Shown here: positions 1 to 11,136 of the stretch, piece by piece
Layout: each line of letters begins with the position of its first letter
How positions within the stretch are numbered: position 1 is the first letter of the stretch
Origin: Gymnopus androsaceus JB14
Lineage: Eukaryota > Basidiomycota > Agaricomycetes > Agaricales > Omphalotaceae
Length of the DNA: 64,000 nucleotides
Assembly (NCBI GenBank): GCA_009733575.1
Contig: ML769417.1
Location: 124,001 to 188,000 of the forward strand
Reading direction: 5' to 3'
Translations under genes and position numbers: made by a program
Notes under the pieces: generated by a model
Told to the model about the DNA's origin: nothing
Databases searched by the model: none
The model's input: the letters and a program-made list of their open reading frames with translations, nothing else

Positions 1-1848
1 TTAGTCTGAGTCTCGAAGTCAGAATGTAATAAGTTAAGATATGAGGTTTTGGCTGGGCTTGGCGCGTGCGTGAGTGGGCCTAAATTTAAATGCACACAAG
101 AGACACGGGACCAAAAGCTCGAGTTGACCGTACTGAAGTACAGGCCACTAAACAGGATGGGCAGGCGGGAGACCTGAAAATGGCGCTATACACGTTTGGC
201 GTATCGGGCGTTGAGAGTTGAGAGCAAAGTGGTGAGCGTCTAACGGCGCATATGGGAAACTCTCACCGCCCGGGCGCCTAGCTTATCCTCCGATAGACTT
301 CTCCCGGACTGATTTAGTTCTCGATTTCTTCGACGTTCAGTCGCGTTCCCGATTCTAAACTGATACAAGCTGCTCTCGCGAGCAGAATTACTCCAGCAGT
401 TCACTGCTGCGTTCGAAAAGGACTCTCTTCATACAAGTTCTTAGGTTTCAAGACTCAGTAAGACTCCGAGTCGCCTCAGTTCTTCCGCTCTCTATCCCCC
501 CAACCTCAAGTTTCTCATTTTACAAATCGATCTCATTACCCAGATTTCGACCCACATCGTTATCAGGGGCCTGCCAGTGGGATGGAACGATTCAACGATT
601 CATATGCATGATCAACCTGATTCTTTGCAAACTTGAATCGGAAGGACTATTATGATTATCGCGACCACTCAAGTCCAGCTCTGGTAAAGTCGCGCTTTTG
701 AAGTACATGAGAATCACTGTGCGAGGTGCGACCCGAACGTAGGAGGTAAATAGATTGTCTCCTATAAAACTTCTTCCTTCTATCTGAGCACGGGTACGAC
801 TGCACTAACGCCGCATCTGACGCCTGCAGGATTCAGGAAGTGTACTGTGTCGCTACTGTCAGCTTCACATCTACGTCGTACCTCGCTATCATATCCCTAA
901 ACGAGGGACGTCTGAGTTGCGTTTGGTTTGCTGTCTTCGTGCAGGCTTCAAATCGTCAGTGAGACGCTGGCTCCCGGCTACACCTTATGGTTCTTTGTCC
1001 TGAACTCGCGAGTTCAACTTTCACTAGGATCTTAATCTGTGATCTCGTGGCTTTTATCGATATGAGAACTTCATCCTCGGGCTCCGGATGAGCAGCACCG
1101 CGGGACGCGGCAAAAGGTGACTTTGCACTCGCAGACATTCTATTTGATCGACACTCACTAAAGTCTGCCTAGTATACCTTGCGATTTTTCAATGAATTGA
1201 TTATAACGTTCAATAGAATCACTTTTAGGATAAGTAGTTATCGACTGAGATTTATCAAAGCGGATAATTTTAGATAGCCGTGCAATGTCTGCCGAGTGTA
1301 AGTATCGCAGTCAAGCTCGACCCAGTCAAGCTCGACCCAGTCAAGCTCGACCCAGTCAAGCTCGACCTTCCGATTTCTCGGGATCTATAACCATCGCAAT
1401 CGCTCAGTTCTGGGTAATTCCGTTCTGTCAGTGGCCTGTCATACCGCGGAGCTTTCCTCGTTGATTATCGGACATCCGTATCATATCTCCCTATTTAGAT
1501 CAAGTTTCGCAGAACTATATATTATTTATTTTGACGGTCTTTGAAGAAGTGTACTGTCGTCCTCATTCAAAATCCGAAATGGTGCGATCGAAGCCGAGGT
1601 CGAGATGATAATCGTGTGGGAAAAAATAAGTAAATAAATAGGGATGTCATGTGAATGGCGAAATTCGGAAATCCCAGCGATTTGATTGGCTGGGAGCAAT
1701 TATTATATTAGTTATTTGATTGGCCGCGAGCGATTATTGATTACGTTATCTTATCTTCCCCGTTTTATTCTGTTTATCTTCTCCTTCTCTTGCGCTTGGT
1801 GTATATCTTTTGGCTCATAAAGTACCGGAACCTCAGTTGGAGCCTTAG
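1..1848. other. stretch without a recognisable gene
   Basis: I see no convincing coding exon on either strand. Short open frames here have no recognisable motifs and no consistent splice pattern. The only clear structure is the 15-bp tandem repeat listed separately. The last 150 bp probably contain the promoter and 5-prime leader of the GATA gene, because a good intron follows at 1849-1914 (GTGAGC donor, CTAAT branch-like site, TTACAG acceptor). Confidence 0.5.
1308..1367. repeat. 15-bp tandem repeat, four copies
   Basis: The unit CAGTCAAGCTCGACC is repeated four times head to tail without mismatch. It lies about 550 bp upstream of the GATA-factor start codon. No function is evident; it could be a simple minisatellite or a cluster of binding sites. 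Confidence 0.9.
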
Positions 1849-1922
1849 GTGAGCCTTTAGTTCGATTCCGCTGGCTCATTAGAGAATGTACACTAATTAA
1901 TTGGAACTTTACAGCGAATTAT

Positions 1923-4900
1923 ATGTCCTCTGGTTCCTTTGGCTCTGTCGTTATGGAGCAGCCACTTTCTATCCATTCTTCTGCCTTTGCTACCCTTGCA
2001 AAGTTTTCGCAGTATGCAACTGGTCCTCTGCCTACCAGCCAAAGTATCGACCACCATATTCGCCAGCTACAGCAGCATCAACAATCAGATTCTTCATCTT
2101 CGTCGCCTTCTCCTATAGCCCAAATTCAGTCTCCAATCGATCCACAGCTGGAAGAATCCTCTTCGCCGACGCAGGCCCAGCCAAGTCAAACACAGACCGG
2201 GAAGATGTCTCCTGTACGGCAGCCTTGCGAGAACTGTCATACGCTCGAAACTCCTCTGTGGCGGAGAGACGCGGATGGAAATCCGGTTTGTAATGCGTGC
2301 GGTGAGTTTTGAGGAGGTAATGCCTTCTTGCTTACTTTGGGTTTCGCGTATTTTCACTTTTGAACTTGTTGGGGGTTGTTTCCCGTGAATAAGCTTCGCT
2401 AGTCTGTCCGAAGCCAACAATACATCCTTCGATGAGGGCGAGGATGGGTCAGCGATTTTGTGCTCTCTTTGCTCCACTTCCAGCTGATGTGTCCGAAGTT
2501 TTTGTGGCATTCGGTTCATAATTTCTTATCATTCATATCTTGACAGGAGACTTCATCCTCGAGACAGAGGTTTGGCATATTCATTATCGTTTCTGTTTCC
2601 TCTTTGGTTTTACACGCGTATTACATTACTTTGTGCATTCATCCATGCACCGTAATCATATCACGATCGTAGTCGTGTTTGTGGTGCGGTTCATGGTCGA
2701 CTGGGTGTGCGTTTGGTTGCTTGTCGAATGCACGGTGAAGGGTGTATATCATGATGTTTGTCTGCTCAGCTCGTCTCTGTCATTGCTTCCTATTCTTTCC
2801 TTTCCGTTACATTTATCGTTCCTCTTGGCCTCTTTGCCCTCGTTTGGGTTTGGTTTTGGTTTTTAATATCTTATTTGGTGTTCCGATTCTTTCTTGTCTG
2901 TCTTCTTCATTTTTTCTTAGCGCCCTTCCGTCGAAGTTCATTGATTCTGATACACGATGCTCCCATTCTACTTAGGTCTATACTCAAAAGCCGGCAAAGG
3001 GCGTCGACCCGCTACGGCAACTAGTGGTGCAGCTAACAGGGATTCATCAAACTCTTCATCTCAGACGGTAGACGTTGACTCGTCTTCCGCTGCTCCCAAC
3101 ACAGCCAGCCAACCTTCCTCTTCATCTTCACCCAGAGCTCTATCTTTCTTCACACACCCTCCTCCGCCTCCATCCGAATCAACAAACACTCCAGTTCATC
3201 ACCTAGTGCCTGTCGGTTCAAACGCTGCTGCAGCTGCTGCTCCGGTGGTTGTAGTTGCAGGAACTTGTCCCGGCGACGGCCGCTGCGACGGAACAGGTGG
3301 AGCTACCTCGTGTTCAGGTTGCCCAACGTATAACAACAACGTGAACGCCTTCACAATGTGTGCGACGGTTGAAGAAGGAAATACAAGTTGCGATCGAAAG
3401 GGAAATCTTGCTTCTCCCCAACAACAACACTACGTTGGTGGTATCTCCACTCAACAGTCATCGCAACATATGAGTAATTCTGCTTCGGGGCCGTCTTCGA
3501 TTCCCGGCGGTCAACCTGGTGGGGAGCATGGAACTGGAGCTACAGGAGCGATGGATCCTAGTGGTGGTGATGGTTCCGGAGGCCCTGATCCTAATGGTGC
3601 GGGCGGTAATGGCGGGGGTGGGGGTAGTGGTACACCCGGCCCTGGCGGAGGAAACCCCCGCAAAATGCGAGGTGTCGTTGGAGCATTGAGTTGTGCGAAT
3701 TGTGGGACGAGTGCGACGCCGTTGTGGAGGAGAGACGATGTGGGTAATAATATATGTAATGCTTGTGGTGAGTGGTTTTTCTTTGCATTTATCTATGTTT
3801 TTTTCTCTCTTGGGTTGCTTCGCGTTTGGTGATGTGCTTTTCTTTCTATTTCGAGCACTTGCCTGGTGGTCTTCTCCCGAATATAGACCTCGCGAGCAGG
3901 CATTTATTTTCGTCAGCGTGGATACCCGTGGCATCTTATCAGATTAAGACCATGTCTTATCTCAGTTTATCTCCTTGCTTTCCCCCCTCTGTGGTCGCTA
4001 CTGCTCTTGCGGTTACTCGGGGTAATCGTTTGCACGATCTTTGCCTTGGTCGGTTGTTTGATTGGATTCTTTATTTTGTGTAACTTTACCTCCCCAGCTT
4101 GTTTCCCTGCTTCAGTTTTCTTTTTGCTCTTTTCAATGACTGATTATCTCTTCCTCCTTCCAGGTCTATATTTTAAGCTTCACGGAACCCATCGCCCTAC
4201 GTCCATGAAGAAAACTGTCATCAAAAGACGGAAACGCGTTCCTGCGGCCGCCGGGACTGGTCCACCTATACCTATGCGAATGAGTGACCAAGCTGCAGCG
4301 GAGGCGTTGGTTTCCGTGGGCCGGGTCGGTGGCGGATCTGGACCTGGAGAAGAGAGCGATGAAACTGATGCATTAGAAGGAGAACAGCCGAAAAAGAAGC
4401 GTGCGAGGAAATCTAAAGCTCAAGATGAGGGTAGCAGTGGAATGAACGAACATCCTCAGTGGACTGGCGAAGGTGGACCATCCTCCTCGCCTCAGCACCA
4501 GCACCAGCATCTGCATCTGCATCCACAATACCAGCCGCATCGACCTCAATCAATACCTCCGCTCGGATTCATGCATCCTTCTATCCAACGCCCTGGAGCT
4601 CCGCCGTTTCTCTGGGATGCTTCCCGGGATTAACTCTATGGATATCGTGGTCCCTGGTGGACCTGGGGTTCCTGGTACAGCAGGTGGACCAGGTGCTCCG
4701 AGTTATTTGCCTCCTGGGGCTTCAGCTCCCAGTCGTACACATTCACCTTCGACAGGGGCCTCGCAACAGGCTCCTCTTGGGACTGCAGCTCTACTTGCAC
4801 CTCATGGACATCCACCTGCGATGTTCCAACCTCTCGATGTTCCAGGGTCTGGATCAGGTCATGGGATGGTCGGCATCATAGGGTTTATACCGAGCGTTTC

Positions 4901-5192
4901 TGAACTTGAGCGACACTATGCGGAGCTTGAGGAGCAGAAGAAGCGGATGGAGGAGATGTTGGAACGGACGGAGAAGATGATGCAGGGAGTCAAGAGGGGA
5001 ATTAGTGAGATGCGTGCTGGTACGGGTGGTGCTCCGGGTTCGAGACCGCCGTCGACTGCTCCTGGAGCACAGACGACGACGGCGACAGCGCCTTCGGTTC
5101 CACTACAACGGCCGGCGTCGAATGCGGCTGGTGAAAAAGAGAGAAGAGAAACTGTATGGACAGTGGTTGATACAACTGCTCGCAGTGAGTGA
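1923..5192 (+). CDS. two-finger GATA transcription factor of the iron-responsive Sre/Urbs1/Fep1 class (one frame break)
   Basis: Likely exons are 1923-2301, 2976-3767 and 4164-5192. Two GATA fingers of form C-X2-C-X17-C-X2-C are split by introns at the same place, after the first base of the Gly codon in NACG|LY. Between them lies a Cys-rich stretch (about 3260-3330, with CPGDGRC and [10 protein letters not shown]), the hallmark of fungal siderophore and iron-uptake repressors, which sense iron through these cysteines. A basic patch follows finger 2 ([10 protein letters not shown]). The C-terminus has a coiled coil (4890-5010) of the kind that recruits Tup-type corepressors in Fep1. Finger and Cys-rich pattern are seen; the role in repressing iron acquisition is from the family. 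The start has no in-frame ATG upstream before a stop, and a leader intron 1849-1914 precedes it. Odd: near 4607-4612 the frame shifts by one extra base (PGAPPF then SGMLPG), which I cannot explain with an intron. Confidence 0.88.
2302..2975 (+). other. unusually long intron inside GATA finger 1
   Basis: This 674-bp intron (GTGAGT..CTTAG, phase 1) splits the first GATA finger. It is over ten times the usual 50-60 bp intron of the neighbouring genes. I see no exon inside it, and direct splicing restores NAC-G-LY. The second finger is split at the same codon and phase by a 396-bp intron (3768-4163, GTGAGT..CCAG). Confidence 0.75.
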
Positions 5193-5465
5193 ATAAATAT
5201 TCGTTTCTTTGGTGTCATCATTATTTGCGATTGCTTTGTTATTTCTTGTCGATGTTCTTGCTTTTCCACACACGACCTTTATATTCTATGTTTTTATTGG
5301 TACATAAGCTCTCCTTGCATTTGATCATACGTACTGGGCATTTCTTCATCTGCATATGTTTATCTTTTTATGTTTTATTAGATTAGGGTCCATGTGTTTT
5401 TATATTATAATGAACTTATAAGCTTCTGGCTGTAAAGCAATCATGAAGTAGAAAAAAGGAATAAG

Positions 5466-5556
5466 AGCTTGCGTTGGGCAAGCCGTATTCAAACCGGACG
5501 CGCGACTCATGATTATTAAATGCAAAGGCACTCGATAACCTCTAAACTACATGCTC
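5466..5556 (-). repeat. tRNA-like element, probably a pseudogene or SINE head
   Basis: Read on the minus strand, a good pol III A box (TAGTTTAGAGG, 5539-5549) is followed about 45 bp later by a B-box-like sequence (GTTTGAATAC, 5484-5493). The acceptor and T stems do not pair properly, so it is unlikely to make a working tRNA. Similar tRNA-like pieces occur at 10.14, 56.1 and 61.3 kb. Confidence 0.35.
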
Positions 5557-6672
5557 ACTGGCATAACCTGTATGTGAGATATACATCCCTCTTCAATCCT
5601 TTCTCCTCTTCAATGCGTCAGTGTTTTTCATTCTCTCCAAGTTTCGACGCTCGCCGGCGCGCTCAAGACTCAGACCCGGAAGAGACCAAAGATTGGCGTG
5701 CTGGTGGCATTCAATTCGCGAGCCTATCGACAGTCTAGCAATCAAAAGACTTTCTAGTCAGCCGCAACCAGACGCCGCGTGTCCTCAACTTCTCATGCTC
5801 TTGGCCTTGCTTTCCCCCCTTCTATGATCAATCAAGGCTGGAAGTTGGGCGGTTTTGTTTGGGTTTCTGGGTTGGTATTGTCTTGTCGCCGCTCTCCCGC
5901 AACCCCAAGCATTCTTAACGTTATACGTGAATTGAATCTGTTCCTTCATGGTTTAAATCCTACGTCGATTGATGGAACAGAGTGGGCACGACCTCTTAGG
6001 ACCGTTAACCTCATGGATCAGCTACGACATTCCTCCTTGAAAATGTTCTTCAAACCAAGACTAAGGTGGTGGTGGCTGGCTCGTCGACCAAGTTAAGTAC
6101 CACTTTGAGTGGTGAGGATTGCAACTGTATAGATTTGATCTACACCCACGCACCCGCGATAGTTAGCTAATAGCAGAGGGCGCCGGCCACGACCCCTAGT
6201 CCTACAGGTACCGGTACTGGACGAGGCGGAGCGATTCATCCCCAACAAGCCAGGAGCAACTCATCTTCTACCATCACTCCCTCCATTATAGCGCAACGCT
6301 CAGACCTTTAGTACTACTCCCCTATCAGAGCGACATTGAACGACTCACTGGTATAGTCTCCTTCCTCTTCTAAGCCGATTTCTCCTCCAGAGGGACAACC
6401 ATCCTTTACAGCAACGAAGACACATCAACAAGAGTATCAGTCTGAGTATGTTCTTGATGATTAATAATTTATGTAGATGGTCGATGACCGGTGACCATCG
6501 GCTTTTGCTTATGTCAAATCTTTGCGTCATCATAATCTCAGTCGTCGACAAGTCGTCGAGGTATTTTAACCGTTACACTACGTCATAAGGCGAGTCGAGA
6601 GAAGATGGTTCTTTCTGTCCTCCAGAGTAACAAAAAGGAGAATTCACAATCTGATCAGAAAGAGTTGATCTA

Positions 6673-6702
6673 CTGTGACCACTGTAGATCGGCTGGTCAC
6701 AG
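6673..6702. repeat. 9-bp perfect inverted repeat
   Basis: CTGTGACCA and TGGTCACAG are separated by 12 bp. The arms could form a small hairpin or a dyad binding site; no flanking gene gives it a role. Confidence 0.5.
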
Positions 6703-7395
6703 CCGGTCAAAGCTGAGTATATCGTACCTTGAGGTGGCGTATCAAAGGTATCCGATATTTGACTAGACGGTTGCTTGAGTAATAGGATATTGTGGCATGA
6801 ACCGAACATCCGTGTGGTCTGAATCCGTGTGAGACGGATACGGCGATATGCCAAAGTAGCTAGCATCATGTAGATGCATATATCCGCTCCGATAAAATTA
6901 GGACCTATAACACTTGCGATTTGAATGAATCTGGACTATGTAGCTGGAACATATATGTGGACTGTGAGTCAATGTTAATAAAACGTACCTGGATTTGTAC
7001 TGTATACGATTTGTAAAGTTAGAAGGAGGATTTCACCAATGATTCTAAGTCGCTGACTGTAGGTTGGTAAGCATTTGTACTTTCTAGTATCCCAATCAAG
7101 CAAGAAAGTCATTTTTTGGTTAATCTGCTCAACTGGAAGATACAACAGCGCGACAAAGATGACACGGTTTCTTTACCTCATCTAGAGTCTACACTCAGGC
7201 GCCGAGCAGGATTTGCGTCTCCGAAGACGGCTAAAACGGAAATGTGCCGGCGGTATAATGATGTCGCAGTTAGGTTGGCTCATCTCATTTTGTCGATTTG
7301 CTGCAATATGGAAGATGGCCTATGGGGCCCATTCCTCAGCGTTGGACATGTTCGATCGTCTCGGTAATCCATCCAACGGAAATCGACCTATAGCG

Positions 7396-7403
7396 TATAT
7401 AAA
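7396..7403 (+). promoter_or_regulatory. TATA box of the Zn2Cys6 gene
   Basis: TATATAAA lies 60 bp upstream of the ATG at 7463, with a CA/TC-rich likely start region between. The spacing supports 7463 as the start codon rather than an upstream initiation. Confidence 0.6.
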
Positions 7404-7462
7404 GGTGCCGATATCCACAGTCATATCCATACATCTTCAGTTTTGACGAAAGGAAAACGAGC

Positions 7463-9801
7463 ATGGCTTCTGAAGGGGCAACATCATCCAAATCCTATTC
7501 TACTTCAAAAAGGGAAGGCTTGTACTAACTGCAGGTAAGTATGGGATGCCATTAAACTCCGGATCCCCTCATTGAACACGAGATACACTTTTCTCTAGGA
7601 GACGAAAGATCGTAAGGGTTAACACTCATTCTTCAATCGGAAATTTCCCTGATAATCTTTTTTTGCCCTTCACGATCTAGAAATGCGATGGTAGCTTCAG
7701 TCAGGTCTGCTCTAAACGATACTAAGAATGTGGTGTGTAGGTGCTCGCCCTGTCTGTACGCAATGCATGAGGAGCGCGAGACAGGGAGATAATTGCGAAT
7801 ATGGTGATAGTGGACGTACCCATATTCAGGTGCTTGAAGACAACATTGCAAGACTAGAAGAGCGAATACGAGAACTGGAAGAACCGGACGACGAGAATGC
7901 TGTCCGACTTCATTTACCGTACACTGTCTCTGTTGCGTCTCAGGAGTCTGACACCACGGCCGTGCCATTGGCCTCGTTACACACGCTTTCCAGCCCAATT
8001 GGTAGGTCAAGTGAAATAGTGTTTATCTTAACATGCTAATTGAATATACTTTAGACATACCTCGTAGCTCTGATAGCCCATCTACTGCATCATCCCTGAT
8101 ACGCAGTTCCAGCTCGACATCTCCGTCTCATCAAGTGAGTGCGGCGAATTATGATTACCACTTGACCTAAATAATTGGTATATATTCTACATAGGAACCT
8201 CCAAGCGATGTCGTACAGCGCTTGTATGTTTCCACTTTCTGACCAGCTTTAAGAATATGATCCAACGAAATACTGACCTGTTGTATTTTTTACCGCTAGA
8301 CTGCAGACATTTCTACCGTACTCGATGGACTTCGGTTTCTTCCTAAACGTTCCTCGCTTTCAAATTTCCGTTTTGCTACCTTTACCCTCTGGACACCCCT
8401 CGAGACCTTGCCCAGGTCTCTTGTCTACGGTTTATCTCCTCGGTGTGCACCTGTCTGGAGACCCTAACAATGAGGAAGGTGTCTATCTCTCCAGAGCTCT
8501 CCTTGACGCAGCCAACATCCTTAGTTCCTGCCACCCTCACCGAATTATGCACGCTATTCAAGCGGAAATTCTCCTTGCGATGTACTTTTTCCGGACTAGG
8601 CGTATGTTAGAGGGAAAGTACCATATGTCTGCCTCTGTCTCGCTCACACTCGGCTCTGGACTGAATAAAATTCGAAGTGGAGGTGGAGGTTCCAACGCGG
8701 CATCCCCCTTGCATCAGATAGATGCTATCAAACCCTTGTTGGCTCCTCCGACCGACCAGATCGAAGAAGGAGAAAGGATTAATGCGTTTTGGATGGCATT
8801 TACCTTGAGCAATTGCTGGGGAGTGGCCGTGGGGTCACTGTCAAGCATGGTATTCGAAAACAATGGATCAACAGTCGATGTTCCGTGGCCGCTGGATATG
8901 GCGGACTATGAACGGGTGAGGGCTTGGAGAACACTGAAACCATGTTGATGACATTAAATTTTGTTTACAGGACCTGATGCCGGTAAACTATCGCAGTATT
9001 ATGACGGTACAGAATTTTTTGAGGCAGGTACCGTCTTCTACTTCAGTGAAGGAATATTCGGCCATGGCTATGTTTGCGAAAGCATCGGTGCTCCTTGATA
9101 GATCGGCGAACCTTGCAGCTCTATATAGTTCGGGTTAGTCTTATTTTTCATCACCCCATCTGCGCCAGAATCTTTGACTGACTTGCGTAATTTACATAGA
9201 TATGGCGGCAGATGACGCTTCCCGCTTTGGTGCCGCATTTTCCTCTCTCGACAATCTCATCGATACTTTTCAAGGTAGCCTTGACCTCATTCCGCTTGAC
9301 CAGCGTAACCCCTCCTCCACATCATCATTCGGCACCATCCTTGTCACGCACAACATTGCTTACCTATCTACCATCCAGCTCCACAGCATCTTCATCTCCA
9401 CTCGCTCCCACTCACGACAAAAGGCCCTCAACGCGGCGCGCGCATGCGTCATCCTCCTCCGTCAGGTCGATATGAACATCGTGGCACATGTGAATCCCAT
9501 CTTGGGCTCATGCTGGACGAGCGTATGTCAAATACTTATAGACGAGATACAGAGTATGCGGAATGCGAGGAATCATAGACGGGATCTCGGTGACACCTCA
9601 CAAGGCATGTCTGAAGAAGAAATGGTAGGGATGCTAGAGAAGATGTTCGCGACGATGGCTGTATTCTCCATCAATTCTCCGTTGATTGGTAAGTCCGTGA
9701 ATCTGCTTCGTTGATTCAATTTAGGTTTAATGCTGACTGACTCGCGTTGTTTTTCAGGGTACCAGCTGACAAAGGTCCGAGAAGTATTTCAAGCTATTTG
9801 A
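7463..9801 (+). CDS. Zn(2)Cys(6) fungal transcription factor (one frame break near the start)
   Basis: The zinc cluster reads CTNC-RRRKIK-C-DGARPV-C-TQ-C-X9-C and is followed by a short coiled coil (IARLEERIRELEE). The central region, with long helices (exons from 8300 on), resembles the fungal-specific transcription factor middle domain. Likely exons: 7463-7534, 7599-7611, 7681-7690, 7741-8001, 8055-8134, 8195-8223, 8300-8915, 8971-9133, 9200-9688, 9758-9801. The zinc cluster is thus spread over four exons, two of only 13 and 10 bp. It is a nuclear DNA-binding regulator by family; its targets are unknown. The ATG at 7463 has good context, but its frame meets the Cys frame only if one base of the A5 run at 7507-7511 is extra. 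An alternative is an upstream start with an intron ending at that A run. Confidence 0.82.
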
Positions 9802-11136
9802 CTCGCCTACTAGCCACAAAGTCTGGATGGACCGATTGTTTTTCGGACAGGTTTGTCGGCTGTACGATCTCCTACTGCCGAGACAGACCTATGACTTGTC
9901 AATGAGCAGCGTTGTCCGACCGACTTAGCTCAGTTTCTTCTTAGATAATGTTCGCAGTACTTATATATCCTATGCTTCATCTTAATATCATTTTTTAATT
10001 GCTGTATATGTACTCTGGTGTATTTAATAGATGTGCATAGACTCCCACAGATCATCGGGTGTGGATACTTCCTTGCTTTGTTCTTTTCTTCCTCAATCTA
10101 TTGAATCCACGCGTAGCAGGGCCTTCCCTACTATCCAGGTCCGCCTAGCTCAGTGGGATCTGAAGGTTTCGACCCTCGCGATGGGCTATAACTTAGCTTT
10201 AGATTTCAACTACTGAAGTTTTTTTGTAATTGAAGTTGTACTGAAGCTCTAAAAATATAGTAGCCTGGGCATTTAGACCCTCAGTTATTCGATTTTGTCC
10301 CTCGAGTGTTGGCATCTACCTTCTTTCTCCTTTTGAGCCTCACAGTGATGATCACTGTTCAGAAATGAAGGCCCGGCTTTATTTTTCATGTAGATGAATT
10401 TGATATAGGAATGGACTCAATGAAGTAAGTATAATACGCTTTGACCTGCGTGAAATCAGCGATTGCGTATCAAACTCCGAGCGCTGAACTACGGAACTGC
10501 ACACGGCACAACCGTTGGACTATCTTTAGAACTCGTATACACAATCTAAATCGGTTTTGGAAGTGCCAACACAGATTGTACAGAGAAATGGATGCTGGAT
10601 GGGAGCTCCAAGTCTTTGGGGAATTGTTTCTCTGTTATATCATTGTATATTAAGCATAATATCTTGCTTGCGGTTCTGCGCAAAGAATTCCGGACCCCAT
10701 ATACCTTTGGGATGTCATAATAATAATAAATATCAATGAAAAAAACAACAACAAAAGAACAATCATAGATGTATTGGAGCCAGCACCAATTTCTAGAACA
10801 TGATTATTTGACTTCAAATCCAAGGGTGCAAGAGTGAGTCTGTCTTCGAATGCTCTGGTGATGATATGGTGTTACATGTTTAACCTTGATCAGAATGAAT
10901 GAACAAGTCATGAAGCCTAAGAGTCGAAATATTTAGTGAAAATAAAGTCATAAAGGAAGATTTTATTTACACAGCAATGTCAAGAGGTAAAGGCGACATG
11001 TGTTGAGTGAATATCAAAAAATAACCTGTATCGACTTCAGTACATCGTTTGCTGGTACACAATGGTATATACGCGATGCAATTTCACAACAAAAGGAATA
11101 ACTTAACAAATAAGTAAGCAATAAGTTTATACAGAC
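9802..11136. other. stretch without a recognisable gene
   Basis: This is the AT-rich tail between convergent genes: the Zn2Cys6 gene ends at 9801 and the GH71 relic ends at 11137 on the other strand. No coding exon is recognised. A tRNA-like fragment at 10.14 kb is listed separately. Confidence 0.5.
10139..10190 (+). repeat. truncated tRNA-like element
   Basis: A consensus A box (TAGCTCAGTGG, 10146-10156) is followed only 9 bp later by a B-box-like GGTTTCGACCC (10165-10175). The anticodon arm is therefore missing. A T run follows at about 10220. This suits a deleted tRNA pseudogene or a tRNA-derived SINE remnant, not a functional tRNA. Confidence 0.4.

Larger units (their letters stand above)
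5193..7395. other. stretch without a recognisable gene
   Basis: Between the two regulators I find no supported gene. Open frames at 5779-6096 and 6180-6340 contain protein-like segments (for example a Thr/Gly/Ser-rich piece near 6190) but no motif I know and no intact structure, so they may be remains of a gene. A tRNA-like element and a short inverted repeat within the stretch are listed separately. Confidence 0.4.

Noticed and set aside
1901..2293. 130-codon open frame overlapping the first GATA exon
   Set aside because: It is in another frame of the GATA exon and lacks the Cys pattern; a shadow of the real gene.
10441..10653. second tRNA-like sequence around 10480-10520
   Set aside because: A and B box matches are too weak and the spacing too short.
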